Shown here one piece after another: positions 29,506-38,730 of a stretch of DNA of 64,000 nucleotides (positions are counted from its first letter, which is position 1; each line of letters begins with the position of its first letter). The position numbers and the translations under genes were made by a program. The stretch is taken from positions 27,959 to 91,958 of the forward strand of contig JADJVQ010000031.1 in assembly GCA_016710525.1 (NCBI GenBank), in the 5' to 3' direction. The stretch is from Burkholderiaceae bacterium. Lineage in GTDB: Bacteria > Pseudomonadota > Gammaproteobacteria > Burkholderiales > Burkholderiaceae_E. Under the pieces are notes generated by a model that saw only the letters and a list, made by a program, of their open reading frames with translations, searched no databases and was not told the DNA's origin.

Positions 29506-30485
29506 TCATCGTGACCGGCGCGGCCGGATTCATCGGGGCCAATCTCGTCCACGCGCTCAATGCGCGCGGCGAGCGCGACATCGTCGCGGTCGACAATCTC
29601 ACGCGGGCCGACAAGTTCCGCAATCTCGCCGATGCCGACATCGGTGACTACCTGGACAAGCACGAATTCCTGTCCCGGCTGGACGAGTTTGCCGGCGCCA
29701 GCGCCATCCTGCACCAGGGCGCGTGTTCGGACACCATGGAGTCCGACGGGCGCTACATGATGGAGAACAACTACCGGTACTCGATGCGCCTGCTCGAGTT
29801 CACCCGGGCCCACGGCATCCCGTTCATCTATGCGTCTTCGGCGGCCGTCTATGGCGGATCCGAGCGTTTCGTCGAAGATCGTGCCTGCGAGCAGCCGCTC
29901 AATGTCTACGGTTACTCGAAATTTCTGTTCGACCAGGTGGTGCGCCGCGAGCATGCCCGGTCGAGCGCCACGCTGGTGGGGCTGCGTTACTTCAACGTGT
30001 ACGGACCGCGCGAGTCGCACAAGGCGCGGATGGCCTCGGTGGCTTTTCACAGCTTCAATCAGTTCCGTGCCGAAGGGCATGTGCGGCTGTTCGACGGCTG
30101 GGATGGCTGGGCGGCGGGCCAGCAGTCGCGCGACTTCATCCATGTCGATGATGTGATTGCCCTGAACCTGCATTTCCTGGATCGGCCGGGCTGCCATGGC
30201 ATCTTCAATGCCGGCACCGGCCGTGCTCAGCCCTTCAACGACATCGCGCAGACGGTGGTGAACACCTTGCGGGCACGCGAGGGCCAGCCGGAGCTGCCGC
30301 TCGAGCAGCTGGTGGCGCAGGGGCTGGTCCGTTATGCGCCGTTTCCGGATGCCCTGAAGGGCAAGTACCAGAGCTTCACCCAGGCCGACCCCACGAACCT
30401 GCGCTCGGCGGGTTGCGATCACGAGTTCCTGACGGTGCAGCAGGGGGTCGCAAGGTACGTGAACTGGCTGGCCGATCGCGCCTGA
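29502..30485 (+). CDS. rfaD: ADP-L-glycero-D-manno-heptose 6-epimerase
   Basis: A 327-residue extended SDR epimerase. The NADP loop is IVTGAAGFIGANLVHALN, the catalytic set is Ser in SSAAVYGG and YxxxK in NVYGYSKFLFDQ, and ADP-heptose contacts lie in RYFNVYGPRESHKARMASV and QSRDFIHVDD. It makes the last step of ADP-L-glycero-heptose for the LPS inner core. The start is GTG at 29502 overlapping the kinase stop (GTGA). The four genes lapA-lapB-rfaE1-rfaD form one transcription unit concerned with LPS. Confidence 0.95.
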   Translation: MIIVTGAAGFIGANLVHALNARGERDIVAVDNLTRADKFRNLADADIGDYLDKHEFLSRLDEFAGASAILHQGACSDTMESDGRYMMENNYRYSMRLLEFTRAHGIPFIYASSAAVYGGSERFVEDRACEQPLNVYGYSKFLFDQVVRREHARSSATLVGLRYFNVYGPRESHKARMASVAFHSFNQFRAEGHVRLFDGWDGWAAGQQSRDFIHVDDVIALNLHFLDRPGCHGIFNAGTGRAQPFNDIAQTVVNTLRAREGQPELPLEQLVAQGLVRYAPFPDALKGKYQSFTQADPTNLRSAGCDHEFLTVQQGVARYVNWLADRA

Positions 30486-30617
30486 CCGCGCCGCGGGTCT
30501 GGCGTGCCCGTGTCAACGCAAGCCTGCCGCTCGCGTTAATGGCCCATGTGCGGAGCACGGCGCAAGGGCATCGCATCCTGACCGAACCAACGCAGTACAA
30601 CCCAGAGAGAACATCAC

Positions 30618-31418
30618 ATGAAAAAGCTGTTGCTGGCACTCATGGCATTTTTCGCGGCCCTTGGCATTGCCATGGCGGCGGTCGATGTCAACACCGCTTC
30701 GCAGGCTGAACTCGAAACCATCAAGGGCATCGGACCGGCCATCTCGGCCAAGATCATCGAGGAACGCAAGAAGGGCTCGTTCAAGGACGCCAATGACCTG
30801 CAGGAGCGCGTCAAGGGCATCGGCGAGGCCAGCGTGAAGAAGATGGTCGACGCCGGCCTGGTGGTTGGCGGCGGCAAGGGCGTGGTCCGCGAGACCAAGC
30901 CGGCGGCGGCCGACAAAGCGGCTGACAAGGCCGTGGCCAAGGCTGATAAGGCAGCCGAGAAGACGCCTGCCCCGGCGCCGGCGCCTGCACCGGCCAAGGC
31001 CGCCGACAAAGCGGCTGACAAAGCGCCGGCCAAGGCCGCCGACAAGGCCGCCGAGAAAGTCGCCCGCCAAGGCTGGCGAGAAGGCCGCCGACAAGCCCGT
31101 AGCCGACAAGGCAGGCGAGAAGGCACCGGCCAAAGCCGCCGACAAGGCCGCGGACAAGGCCGCCGAAAAAGCCGCCAAGGCAGAGAAGGCGGCTGCCGAG
31201 AAGGCCGCCAAGGCCGACAAAGCGGCCGCTGAAAAGGCCGCCAAGGCCGACAAGGCCGCTGCCGACAAAGCGGCCAAGGCGGCCAAGGCGGACAAAGCGG
31301 AGAAAAGGCGCCCAAAGCGGACAAGGCTGCCGACAAGGCAGCCAAGCCCGCCGCCGACAAGGCGGAAAAGGCCGCGAAGGCGGCTGACAAGGCCGACGAC
31401 AAGGCCCCCAAAAAATAA
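30618..31418 (+). pseudogene. ComEA-like HhH protein with Lys/Ala repeat tail, frameshifted
   Basis: The N-terminal 20 residues (MKKLLLALMAFFAALGIAMA) are a signal peptide. Residues 21-90 are a ComEA-type double helix-hairpin-helix domain: VDVNTASQAELETIKGIGP and NDLQERVKGIGEASVKKM. From about residue 97 to the end the protein is a low-complexity tail of repeats such as KAADKAAEKAAKAD, about 165 residues. Two frameshifts break it: an extra C at about 31064 and one A missing from an A-run at about 31305; the corrected frame ends PKK-stop at 31416-31418. ComEA-like proteins bind DNA in the periplasm during uptake. The tail resembles histone H1-like proteins. Confidence 0.8.
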
Positions 31419-31483
31419 GCATCCTCGAACCGGCGACAGCGCGCGGCCATGGATCGCGGGCGCGCCGGCTGACAAGACCTTGG

Positions 31484-31505
31484 AGCCCGCCCCGGCGGGC
31501 TTTTT
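31484..31505 (+). terminator. Rho-independent terminator of the ComEA-like gene
   Basis: AGCCCGC, a CCCG loop and GCGGGCT are followed by TTTTC. The stem lies about 65 bases after the ComEA-like stop, before ubiA. Confidence 0.88.
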
Positions 31506-31645
31506 CTATTGTGGTCCCCGGCCCTGTCAGATTGCCGGACGACCGGCCAGCGATTGCGCTAAAGTCGGCGCTCTCGCGCGCCGCCTGCCTTGCAAGGTCC
31601 GCGCGAGCCCACGATCGACCCAAGAATTCCACCCCCCGATTCCCG

Positions 31646-32527
31646 ATGAGCCTGGCTTCACCGAACCCTGCTGCGGGCCGCCTGGCGCTGTATTGGCGCC
31701 TGGTGCGCCTGCATCGGCCGATCGGCATCCTGCTGCTGCTGTGGCCCACGCTCTGGGCGCTGCTGATCGCCTCCCATGGCGAGCCCGATCCCTACCACCT
31801 GTTCGCGTTCATTGCGGGCACCGTGCTGATGCGTTCGGCTGGCTGCGCGATCAACGACTGGGCCGATCGGGACTACGATCGCCATGTCGAGCGCACCCGC
31901 GACCGGCCCCTCACGGCGGGACTGATCCGCTCCTGGGAAGCCATGGCGGTGTTCGTCGTGCTTTCGCTGGTGGCGCTGATGCTGATCCTGCCGATGAACC
32001 GGCTGACCTGGCTGCTTGCCGTCGTCGCGGCATTCCTGGCGGCCAGTTACCCGTTTACCAAACGTTTCCTTTCGCTGCCCCAGGCCTACCTGGGCATCGC
32101 GTTCGGCTTCGGCATTCCGATGGCCTTCGCGGCCGTGCAGGACCGTCTGCCGCAGACCGCCTGGGCACTGCTCGCGGCCAACATCTTTTGGGCGCTGGCC
32201 TACGACACCGAATATGCGATGGTCGACCGCGACGACGACCTGCGCATCGGCATCCGCACCGCAGCCATCACCTTCGGCCGCTTCGACGTGCTGGCGGTGA
32301 TGGGCAGTTACTGCGCGACCCTGGCTCTGCTCGCACTGGCCGGCTGGCTCGAAGAACTGGGGCCCTTCTACCATGGCGGCCTGGCGGGGGCCGCGGCCAT
32401 CGCGCTCTACCACTACACCCTGATCCGCGACCGCAGCCGCGAGGGCTGTTTTCGAGCCTTCAATCACAACAACTGGTTCGGTGCCGCGATCTTCGCGGGC
32501 CTGCTGCTGGAGTACCTGATTCCGTGA
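31646..32527 (+). CDS. ubiA: 4-hydroxybenzoate octaprenyltransferase
   Basis: A 293-residue membrane prenyltransferase with about nine helices. The two Asp-rich motifs are INDWADRDYDRHVERTRDRP (residues 69-88) and DTEYAMVDRDDDL (about 191). It attaches the polyprenyl chain to 4-hydroxybenzoate in ubiquinone synthesis. The entry motif RLHRPIGILLLLWPTLWAL is the UbiA family signature. The start ATG is not preceded by a strong ribosome site, but homology begins right after it. The stop overlaps the next gene's GTG. Confidence 0.95.
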   Translation: MSLASPNPAAGRLALYWRLVRLHRPIGILLLLWPTLWALLIASHGEPDPYHLFAFIAGTVLMRSAGCAINDWADRDYDRHVERTRDRPLTAGLIRSWEAMAVFVVLSLVALMLILPMNRLTWLLAVVAAFLAASYPFTKRFLSLPQAYLGIAFGFGIPMAFAAVQDRLPQTAWALLAANIFWALAYDTEYAMVDRDDDLRIGIRTAAITFGRFDVLAVMGSYCATLALLALAGWLEELGPFYHGGLAGAAAIALYHYTLIRDRSREGCFRAFNHNNWFGAAIFAGLLLEYLIP

Positions 32528-33450
32528 ACCAGGGCGTGCTGTGCTACCTGTTCGCCTGCGTCTTCTGGGGTGCGAATCTGCCCTTGACCGCGCGGCTGTT
32601 CACCGCCTTCGATCCGTTCTTCATGGCGGCGCTGCGGGTCCTGCTGGCCGCCGGCGTCCTGGCCTTGTTGTGGCGATTCCAGCGCGAAGCCGATCGGCCC
32701 GCGCTCGGCCTGACGCCGGGGCGCTACGCGCTGATGTCGGGGCTGATGGCCGGCTTCTTCATCCTCTATAACCTGGGCCTGAAGTTCACCCATCCGATCA
32801 CCGCGGCGGCGATCATCGCCGGCGTGCCGGTCTATGCCGCGCTGACCATGCGCCTGGCGACCGGCGCGCGGCTCGAGCGGGGCTTCGTCGGCGCGGCGGT
32901 GCTCACGCTGATCGGCGCGGGCATCGCGATCTGGGGCCGCGCCACCGACACCGGGCAGGGCCTGCGGCTGCAGGGCGGCGAACCGCTGCTGGTGCTGGCG
33001 CTGGTGTGCTGGACCTTGTATTCGATCTATGCGCAGCGCTTCTTCGCGCCCGGCGTCACCCAGCTGCGGCGCACGCTGGTGGCGATCACCGGCGCGCTGC
33101 CCTGGATGATCGGGTGCTGGCTGCTGATGTGGGCGACCGGGGTGACCGGCCCGCCGCTGCTGGTGGTCGACCGGTGGGCCGTCGTGTGGCTGCTGGTGAC
33201 CGCGGTGTTCTCGACCGCCCTGAGCGGATATGCATGGAACATCGGCGTGAACCGCATCGGCCTGGCGGCGGGATCGCTGTGGCAGAACACCGTGCCGGTA
33301 TTCGGCGTGCTGATCGCGCTGCTGTTCGGCATCCTGCCAACCCGCGAGCAGCTGCTGGGCGGGGTGGTGGTGATGGCCGGCGTGCTCTACATGCAATGGT
33401 GCAAGAGCCGGCCCGCGCCGCCGGATCAGGACGTCGCCAAGGCGCCTTGA
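32524..33450 (+). CDS. EamA/DMT family transporter
   Basis: A 308-residue ten-helix transporter of the drug/metabolite family, with two EamA halves. The first opens CYLFACVFWGANLPLTAR; the second starts near residue 155 with LLVLALVCWTLYSIYAQR, and the C-terminal half ends GGVVVMAGVLYMQW. The start is GTG at 32524, overlapping the ubiA stop (GTGA). Substrate unknown. The C-terminus is short, basic and Pro-rich. It converges with proC. Confidence 0.87.
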   Translation: MNQGVLCYLFACVFWGANLPLTARLFTAFDPFFMAALRVLLAAGVLALLWRFQREADRPALGLTPGRYALMSGLMAGFFILYNLGLKFTHPITAAAIIAGVPVYAALTMRLATGARLERGFVGAAVLTLIGAGIAIWGRATDTGQGLRLQGGEPLLVLALVCWTLYSIYAQRFFAPGVTQLRRTLVAITGALPWMIGCWLLMWATGVTGPPLLVVDRWAVVWLLVTAVFSTALSGYAWNIGVNRIGLAAGSLWQNTVPVFGVLIALLFGILPTREQLLGGVVVMAGVLYMQWCKSRPAPPDQDVAKAP

Positions 33451-33539
33451 AGGGCGACGGATCCGGCTGACAACTCGCCGAATGCGTCGGGCCGCTCCGA
33501 GGTCGTGGCTCGCTGCATGTCGCGGATGCGGCCCACGTG

Positions 33540-34400
33540 TCAGGGCAGTGGATCCTTGCCGAACTCGTCGGCCAGTTCGACCGAACGCCGGCAGGCTGCG
33601 GCCACCGCGTCGCCGATGTGGGCGCCCAGCTGGCGTTCGTTCATGACCGCGAGTGCGGCTGCGGTGGTGCCGCCCTTGGATGTGACCCGTTCACGCAGTA
33701 CCGCGATCGGTTCACTCGACTGGGAGGCGAGCGCTGCCGCACCGCGAAACGTGGCCAGGGTGAGCTGCCGGGCCGCCTCGTCATTGAACCCCAGGGCGAC
33801 GGCGGCCCCATGAACCGCCTCCATGAAATAGAACACGTAGGCCGGCCCGCTGCCGCTGACCGCGGTCACCGCGTCGAGCATGATTTCATGGTCCACCCAC
33901 AGCGCTTCGCCGACCGCGTTGACGATGCGCTGCGCGAGGTCGCGATCGGACTGCGCCAGCCCGGGAACGGCCCACAGACCGGTGATGCCGGCCCCGATCA
34001 GCGCCGGCGTATTGGGCATGGTGCGCACGACGCGGGTGTGGCCGCCCAGCCAGCGCGCCAGGTCGGCGGCGCGGATGCCGGCGGCCACGCTGATCACCAG
34101 GGCGTTGCGCGCATGCGCCGCCAGCGGGGCCAGTGCCTCGCGCATCTGCTGCGGTTTGACCGCCAGCACCAGCACATCGCAGGGTGCTTCGTCGCCGGCC
34201 AGCGCGGACCGGGCGGCAACGCCGAACTCGCGGGCAAGGCGCTCGCATTGCGCCGCGGCGGGGTCGATCACGGTGATCCGGGGCGCAGGCGCGGGCGCGA
34301 CCTGGGCCGCGCTGGCGGCCGTGCCAGGTCCGGCGCGACCCAGCAGGCCGCCGATCAGCGCACTGGCCATGTTGCCCCCGCCGATGAAAGTGATGTTCAT
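33540..34400 (-). CDS. proC: Pyrroline-5-carboxylate reductase
   Basis: A 286-residue enzyme that makes proline from pyrroline-5-carboxylate with NAD(P)H. The cofactor loop ITFIGGGNMASALIGGLL is at residues 3-20. The domain VLAVKPQQM and RTMPNTPALIGAGITGL follow. The C-terminal domain shows the P5CR signature: ALTAVSGSGPAYVFYFMEA and SKGGTTAAAL. A short Ala/Pro-rich insert (GTAASAAQVAPAPAP) lies at about residues 26-40 and is unusual for the family. The start overlaps the murJ stop by four bases, so the two are translationally coupled. Confidence 0.93.
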   Translation of the reverse strand: MNITFIGGGNMASALIGGLLGRAGPGTAASAAQVAPAPAPRITVIDPAAAQCERLAREFGVAARSALAGDEAPCDVLVLAVKPQQMREALAPLAAHARNALVISVAAGIRAADLARWLGGHTRVVRTMPNTPALIGAGITGLWAVPGLAQSDRDLAQRIVNAVGEALWVDHEIMLDAVTAVSGSGPAYVFYFMEAVHGAAVALGFNDEAARQLTLATFRGAAALASQSSEPIAVLRERVTSKGGTTAAALAVMNERQLGAHIGDAVAAACRRSVELADEFGKDPLP

Positions 34401-35947
34401 TGTTCTCTCCTCATGAATTGACGCGGCCGCAGGCCGCAGGCCAGCAGCACCGCGGCGTAAACCAGGCCGCCGGCGGCGACCAGCCCCAGCACGCCGGCGG
34501 CCCGCAGCACCGGCTGGGCGCCCAGCGCGATCCAGTCGACGCGCGGTACGGTGAGCGCCAGCACGGTGGCCATCAGACTGCCAGCCAGCGCGACCTGCCC
34601 GCCCAGGCGCCACCAGCCTGGACCCGGCCCCCAGGCGCCGGCCCGGATCAGGCCCGACATCAGCAGCGCGGCGTTGAGCAGCGCGGCCAGCGAGGTGGCC
34701 AGCGCCAAGCCCGCATGGGCGAACCAGGGAACGGTGAGCAGGTTGAGCAGCTGGGTGATCACCAGCACGGCCAGTGCGATGCGCACGGGCGTGCGCACAT
34801 TCTGACGGGCAAAAAAGCCCGGTGCGAGCACCTTGACCGCGATCAGCCCGGGCAGCCCCAGCGCGTACGCCTGGATGACCACGGCGGTCATCTGCACATC
34901 CAGCGCCCGGAATCGGCCGTAGTGGAAGATCAGCGTGGTCAGGGGCTGCGCCATCAGGGCCAGCCCGAGCGCGCAGGGTACCGCCAGCACCAGGGCCAGA
35001 CGAAGCCCCCAGTCGAGCAGCGCCCGGTAACGGGCCTCGTCGCCCTGGCCGCTGGCCTGCGAAAGGCTGGGCAGCAGCACCGTGCCCAGCGCAACGCCCA
35101 GCAGCGCGGTCGGGAACTCCATCAGGCGGTCGCCGAAATTGATCCACGACACGCTGCCGGCCGCCAGCCGCGAAGCGATGTGCGTGTTGATCATCAGGCT
35201 GATCTGCGCGGCCGAGACGGCCAGTACCGCGGGCGCCATCCGGCCCAGCAGGGTCCGGGTGGCCGGGTCGGCGTACGCGGCGCGCAGGTTCAGGCCGATC
35301 CGCGGCAGCATCCCGATCCGGGCCAGTGCCGGCAGCTGGATGGCCAGCTGTGCAATCCCGCCCAGCACCACCCCTGCGGCCATCGCATAGACCGGCGGAT
35401 CGAACCAGTCGGACAGCAGCAGCGCCGAGAAGATGAAGCTCAGATTGAGCAGCACCGGCGAAAACGCCGGAATGGCGAACTTCCGCCACGAGTTCAGGAT
35501 GCCGGCCGACAGCGACACCATCGAGATGAACAGGATGTACGGAAACATCCAGCGGGTCATGACGACCGCCGCGTCGAAGGCCTGCGGATCGCGCGCCAGG
35601 CCCGAACCGGTCAGCCAGACCAGCGCCGGCGCGCCGGCGACGCCGGCCAGCGACACCAGGATCAGCGACCAGAACAGCACGGTGGCGATCCGGCTGACGA
35701 AGCGGTGAAAGCCGGCCTCGTCCTGCTCGATACGGGCCTGCGCCAGCATCGGCACGAAGGCCTGCGAAAAGGCTCCTTCGGCAAACAGGCGGCGCAGCAG
35801 ATTGGGCAGCCGGAAGGCGATGAAAAACGCATCGGTCAGCGCCGAGGCTCCGAACAGCGTGGCGGTGAGGTTCTCGCGCACCAGTCCGGTGATGCGCGAC
35901 AGCAGGGTCAGGCCGCTGACGGTTGCCAGGGCACGCAGGAGATTCAT
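34397..35947 (-). CDS. murJ: MurJ lipid II flippase
   Basis: A 516-residue membrane protein with 14 predicted helices, the usual size. The start SGLTLLSRITGLVRENLTATLFG is typical, and FRLPNLLRRLFAEGAFSQAFVP is the family signature in helix 2. It flips lipid II across the inner membrane for peptidoglycan synthesis. It is divergent from rpsT across about 265 bases, a conserved Burkholderiales layout, and coupled to proC by a four-base overlap. Confidence 0.96.
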   Translation of the reverse strand: MNLLRALATVSGLTLLSRITGLVRENLTATLFGASALTDAFFIAFRLPNLLRRLFAEGAFSQAFVPMLAQARIEQDEAGFHRFVSRIATVLFWSLILVSLAGVAGAPALVWLTGSGLARDPQAFDAAVVMTRWMFPYILFISMVSLSAGILNSWRKFAIPAFSPVLLNLSFIFSALLLSDWFDPPVYAMAAGVVLGGIAQLAIQLPALARIGMLPRIGLNLRAAYADPATRTLLGRMAPAVLAVSAAQISLMINTHIASRLAAGSVSWINFGDRLMEFPTALLGVALGTVLLPSLSQASGQGDEARYRALLDWGLRLALVLAVPCALGLALMAQPLTTLIFHYGRFRALDVQMTAVVIQAYALGLPGLIAVKVLAPGFFARQNVRTPVRIALAVLVITQLLNLLTVPWFAHAGLALATSLAALLNAALLMSGLIRAGAWGPGPGWWRLGGQVALAGSLMATVLALTVPRVDWIALGAQPVLRAAGVLGLVAAGGLVYAAVLLACGLRPRQFMRREQ

Positions 35948-36212
35948 CAGGGAGCGCTTGAGAAGGCTGTCGTGGCCGCTCCGCTTGCGCAGTGCGGGAA
36001 AAATGTCTTATTATCCAAGGCTTTCCGAATTTCGGCCGGCTATTGCTTTGTTTTTCACGCATTGCGCATTGTGCCAACCGCCTTCAAGCGGGTGGCGCCG
36101 GGCGCGAGGTGCCAGGCAAGTCGATCGCCACCCAATCCCCTGAGTTGGTTCCCCTTCGAGGCTAGCCTGGGGCAGGCCGCATTCCCCGAACCGTCGAATC
36201 CAGGATTTTCGC

Positions 36213-36476
36213 ATGGCCAACATTGCCTCCGCCCGAAAGCGTGCCCGCCAGGCGGTCAAGCAGAACGCTCACAACTCCACGCTGCGCTCGCGCATGCGCA
36301 CCGCCATCAAGTCGGTTCGCAAAGCCATCGCTGCGGGTGACAAAGCGGCTGCTACCGCGGTGTTCCGCTCGTCACAGGGTGTGATCGACACGATCGCCGA
36401 CAAAAAAATCATCCACAAGAACGCCGCTTCCCGCTACAAGAGCCGTCTGGCCGCTGCGCTGAAGGCGATGGCCTGA
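36213..36476 (+). CDS. rpsT: 30S ribosomal protein S20
   Basis: An 87-residue basic protein. It starts ANIASARKRARQAVKQNAHN, the S20 signature, and ends KSRLAAALKAMA. It binds 16S rRNA early in 30S assembly. Upstream, between 35948 and 36212, lies a somewhat AT-rich leader with several T-runs, the likely place of promoters for rpsT and murJ. No clear terminator follows. Confidence 0.97.
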   Translation: MANIASARKRARQAVKQNAHNSTLRSRMRTAIKSVRKAIAAGDKAAATAVFRSSQGVIDTIADKKIIHKNAASRYKSRLAAALKAMA

Positions 36477-36784
36477 TCCAGGCTGGCTGATGGTGGGCTA
36501 GGCCGGCGTATCCGGCGGCCCGAACCCATGAGGTGACCCGGGGCGCCCGCTCCGGCAGATGACCCTGGCGCCTGAAATGGGGGCCGCCCCTGAAGGCTGA
36601 TGGCTTCGCGGCGTTCTGTCGCGAGCAATGACGGAACCCGCGTTTCTGTTGCCGGCTGCGTGATCGCGCAGCCGTGCGCGCGCGCCGCGCGATGGTCGGG
36701 CAGCTCGACGCACGGGCACCTCGACGCACGGGCATCTCGACGCACGGGCGCCGGGCGGGCGAGATGATCCGGCGCCCAGTTCCG
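36477..36784. other. Intergenic region without a gene
   Basis: About 308 bases between rpsT and yggS. I see no protein or RNA gene. It holds a small hairpin GGCTGCG-TGATCG-CGCAGCC (36654-36673) and a short tandem repeat (36704-36751). It may serve as the end of both convergent transcripts. Confidence 0.5.
36704..36751. repeat. 16-bp tandem repeat, three copies
   Basis: Three adjacent copies of CTCGACGCACGGGC plus two variable last bases (AC, AT, GC). The copies are identical over 14 bases. It is a small variable-number type repeat without spacers, not a CRISPR. Confidence 0.8.
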
Positions 36785-37513
36785 CTAGATCGAAGAATCG
36801 GCAGTTCCGGGCGCCCGGCGTCCGAACAGCGCGCTGCCGACCCGCACGATCGTCGCGCCCTGGGCGATCGCAGCCTCCAGGTCGTCCGACATGCCCATCG
36901 ACAGCGTGTCCAGGGCCAGCCCCTCGGCCTGCAGCTGCTCGAACAGTTCGCGCACCCGCGCGAACTGCGCCTGCTGGGCGCCAGGGTCGGTCTCGGGCCG
37001 CGGAATGGCCATCAGGCCGCGAAGCCGCAGCCCGGGCAGGCCCGCGACCCGATGCGCCAGTTCCGAGGCCTGGGCGGGGTCGCACCCGCTCTTGGTGTCC
37101 TCGGCGCCGATATTGACCTGGATGCACACTTGCAGCGGCGCCAGATGGGGCGGGCGCTGCTCGGCCAGGCGGCGCGCCACCCGTTCGCGATCGATGCCGT
37201 GGACCCAGTCGAAATGCTCGGCAATCGGGCGGGTCTTGTTCGACTGGATCGGGCCGATGAAATGCCACTCGAGCCGCCAATCCGGCCGCTGGATCGCGCA
37301 CTCGCTGATCTTGGCCAGCGCTTCCTGTAGATAGTTCTCACCGAACCGGCGCTGACCGCAGCCGGCCAGATCGAGTACTCGCCCGGCGGGAAATGTCTTG
37401 CTGACCGCGAGGAGCGTGACCTGGTCAGGCGGGCGGCCGGCCGCTCGGCAGGCCGTCTCGATGCGTCTTCCGACCGCCTCGTAGCGCTGTTGCAACGTGA
37501 TATCGCCGTCCAT
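36785..37513 (-). CDS. yggS: YggS family PLP homeostasis protein
   Basis: A 242-residue PLP-binding barrel protein (PLPBP/YggS/PROSC). The PLP lysine is in LLAVSKTFPA near residue 39. FGENYLQEALAK, WHFIGPIQSNKTRPIAEHFDWVH and the C-terminal SMGMSDDLEAAIAQGATIVRVG are family signatures. It keeps free PLP levels and amino acid pools in balance. It is divergent from pilT and pilU, the typical position in Burkholderiales, Pseudomonas and others. Confidence 0.95.
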   Translation of the reverse strand: MDGDITLQQRYEAVGRRIETACRAAGRPPDQVTLLAVSKTFPAGRVLDLAGCGQRRFGENYLQEALAKISECAIQRPDWRLEWHFIGPIQSNKTRPIAEHFDWVHGIDRERVARRLAEQRPPHLAPLQVCIQVNIGAEDTKSGCDPAQASELAHRVAGLPGLRLRGLMAIPRPETDPGAQQAQFARVRELFEQLQAEGLALDTLSMGMSDDLEAAIAQGATIVRVGSALFGRRAPGTADSSI

Positions 37514-37634
37514 CGCTCGATTCTACTGCCCGCCGGACGCCCGACCCGCGCGAGGGCGGCGGCATCGAAGATGAACGGCCGGCCAAGAGCTGGGCCTGCG
37601 CCGATCGACGGCGCGGCAACTGAGGTGAGAAGAC

Positions 37635-38678
37635 ATGGACATTGCCGAACTGCTCGCATTCGCCGTCAAGAACAAGGCCTCGGACTTGCACTTGTCGGCC
37701 GGCCTGCCGCCGATGATCCGGGTGCACGGCGACGTGCGCCGGATCAACCTGCCGCCGATGGAGCACCGCGATGTCCACGGCATGATCTACGACATCATGA
37801 ACGACTCGCAGCGCAAGGCTTATGAAGAAAGCCTCGAGTGCGACTTCTCGTTCGCGATCCCGGGCCTGGCGCGCTTCCGGGTCAACGCCTTCGTGCAGCA
37901 GCGTGGCGCCGGCGCGGTGATGCGGACCATTCCGTCCAAGATCCTGACGCTGGAAGAGCTGAAGACGCCCAAGATCTTTGCCGAGATCACGATGCAGCCG
38001 CACGGCCTGGTGCTGGTCACCGGGCCGACCGGCTCGGGCAAGTCGACCACGCTGGCCGGCATGGTCAACCACATCAATGAAAACCTGTACGGCCACATCC
38101 TGACCGTCGAGGATCCGATCGAGTTCGTGCACGAGTCCAAGCGCTGCCTGATCAACCAGCGCGAGGTCGGGCCGCAGACGCTGTCGTTCAACAACGCGCT
38201 GCGCTCGGCGCTGCGCGAAGACCCCGACGTGATCCTGGTGGGCGAGCTGCGCGACCTGGAGACCATCCGGCTGGCGCTGACCGCGGCCGAGACCGGGCAC
38301 CTGGTGTTCGGCACGCTGCACACCTCGTCCGCGGCCAAGACCATCGACCGGATCGTCGACGTGTTCCCGGCGGCCGAGAAGGAAATGGTGCGCGCGATGC
38401 TGTCGGAATCGCTGCGCGCGGTGATCTCGCAGACCTTGCTCAAGACCAAGGACGGTGCCGGCCGAGTGGCGGCGCACGAGATCATGATCGGCACCCCCGC
38501 GATCCGCAACCTGATCCGCGAAGACAAGGTGGCGCAGATGAATGCGGCGATCCAGACCGGCGCATCGGTGGGCATGCAGACGCTGGACCAGTGCCTGACC
38601 GACCTGGTGCGGCGCAATCAGATCTCGATGGCCGAGGCGCGCAGCGCGGCCGCCGTCAAAGACAACTTCCCCGGCTGA
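37635..38678 (+). CDS. pilT: Type IV pilus twitching motility ATPase PilT
   Basis: A 347-residue hexameric retraction ATPase. Walker A is GPTGSGKS at 130-137, the Asp box is HILTVEDPIEFVHESK, Walker B is PDVILVGELRDLETI and the His box is TGHLVFGTLHTSSAAKTIDR. The C-terminal AIRNLIRED motif, needed for retraction, is present. It depolymerises pili at the base of the machine. It forms an operon with pilU, 52 bases downstream, and is divergent from yggS. Confidence 0.97.
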   Translation: MDIAELLAFAVKNKASDLHLSAGLPPMIRVHGDVRRINLPPMEHRDVHGMIYDIMNDSQRKAYEESLECDFSFAIPGLARFRVNAFVQQRGAGAVMRTIPSKILTLEELKTPKIFAEITMQPHGLVLVTGPTGSGKSTTLAGMVNHINENLYGHILTVEDPIEFVHESKRCLINQREVGPQTLSFNNALRSALREDPDVILVGELRDLETIRLALTAAETGHLVFGTLHTSSAAKTIDRIVDVFPAAEKEMVRAMLSESLRAVISQTLLKTKDGAGRVAAHEIMIGTPAIRNLIREDKVAQMNAAIQTGASVGMQTLDQCLTDLVRRNQISMAEARSAAAVKDNFPG

Positions 38679-38730
38679 GCGGCCGTCCCGGCGACCGAGC
38701 GGCAGGCGCACAACCCACCAGGGATTCACG

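Noticed and set aside
33483..33540. GGGCCGC/GCGGCCC inverted repeat between the EamA gene and proC
   Set aside because: The arms are short and the loop is about 30 bases with no T-run, so it is too weak to call a terminator in this GC-rich DNA.
36704..36751. CRISPR-like repeat
   Set aside because: The 16-bp units are directly adjacent without spacers, only three copies, and no cas genes are present.
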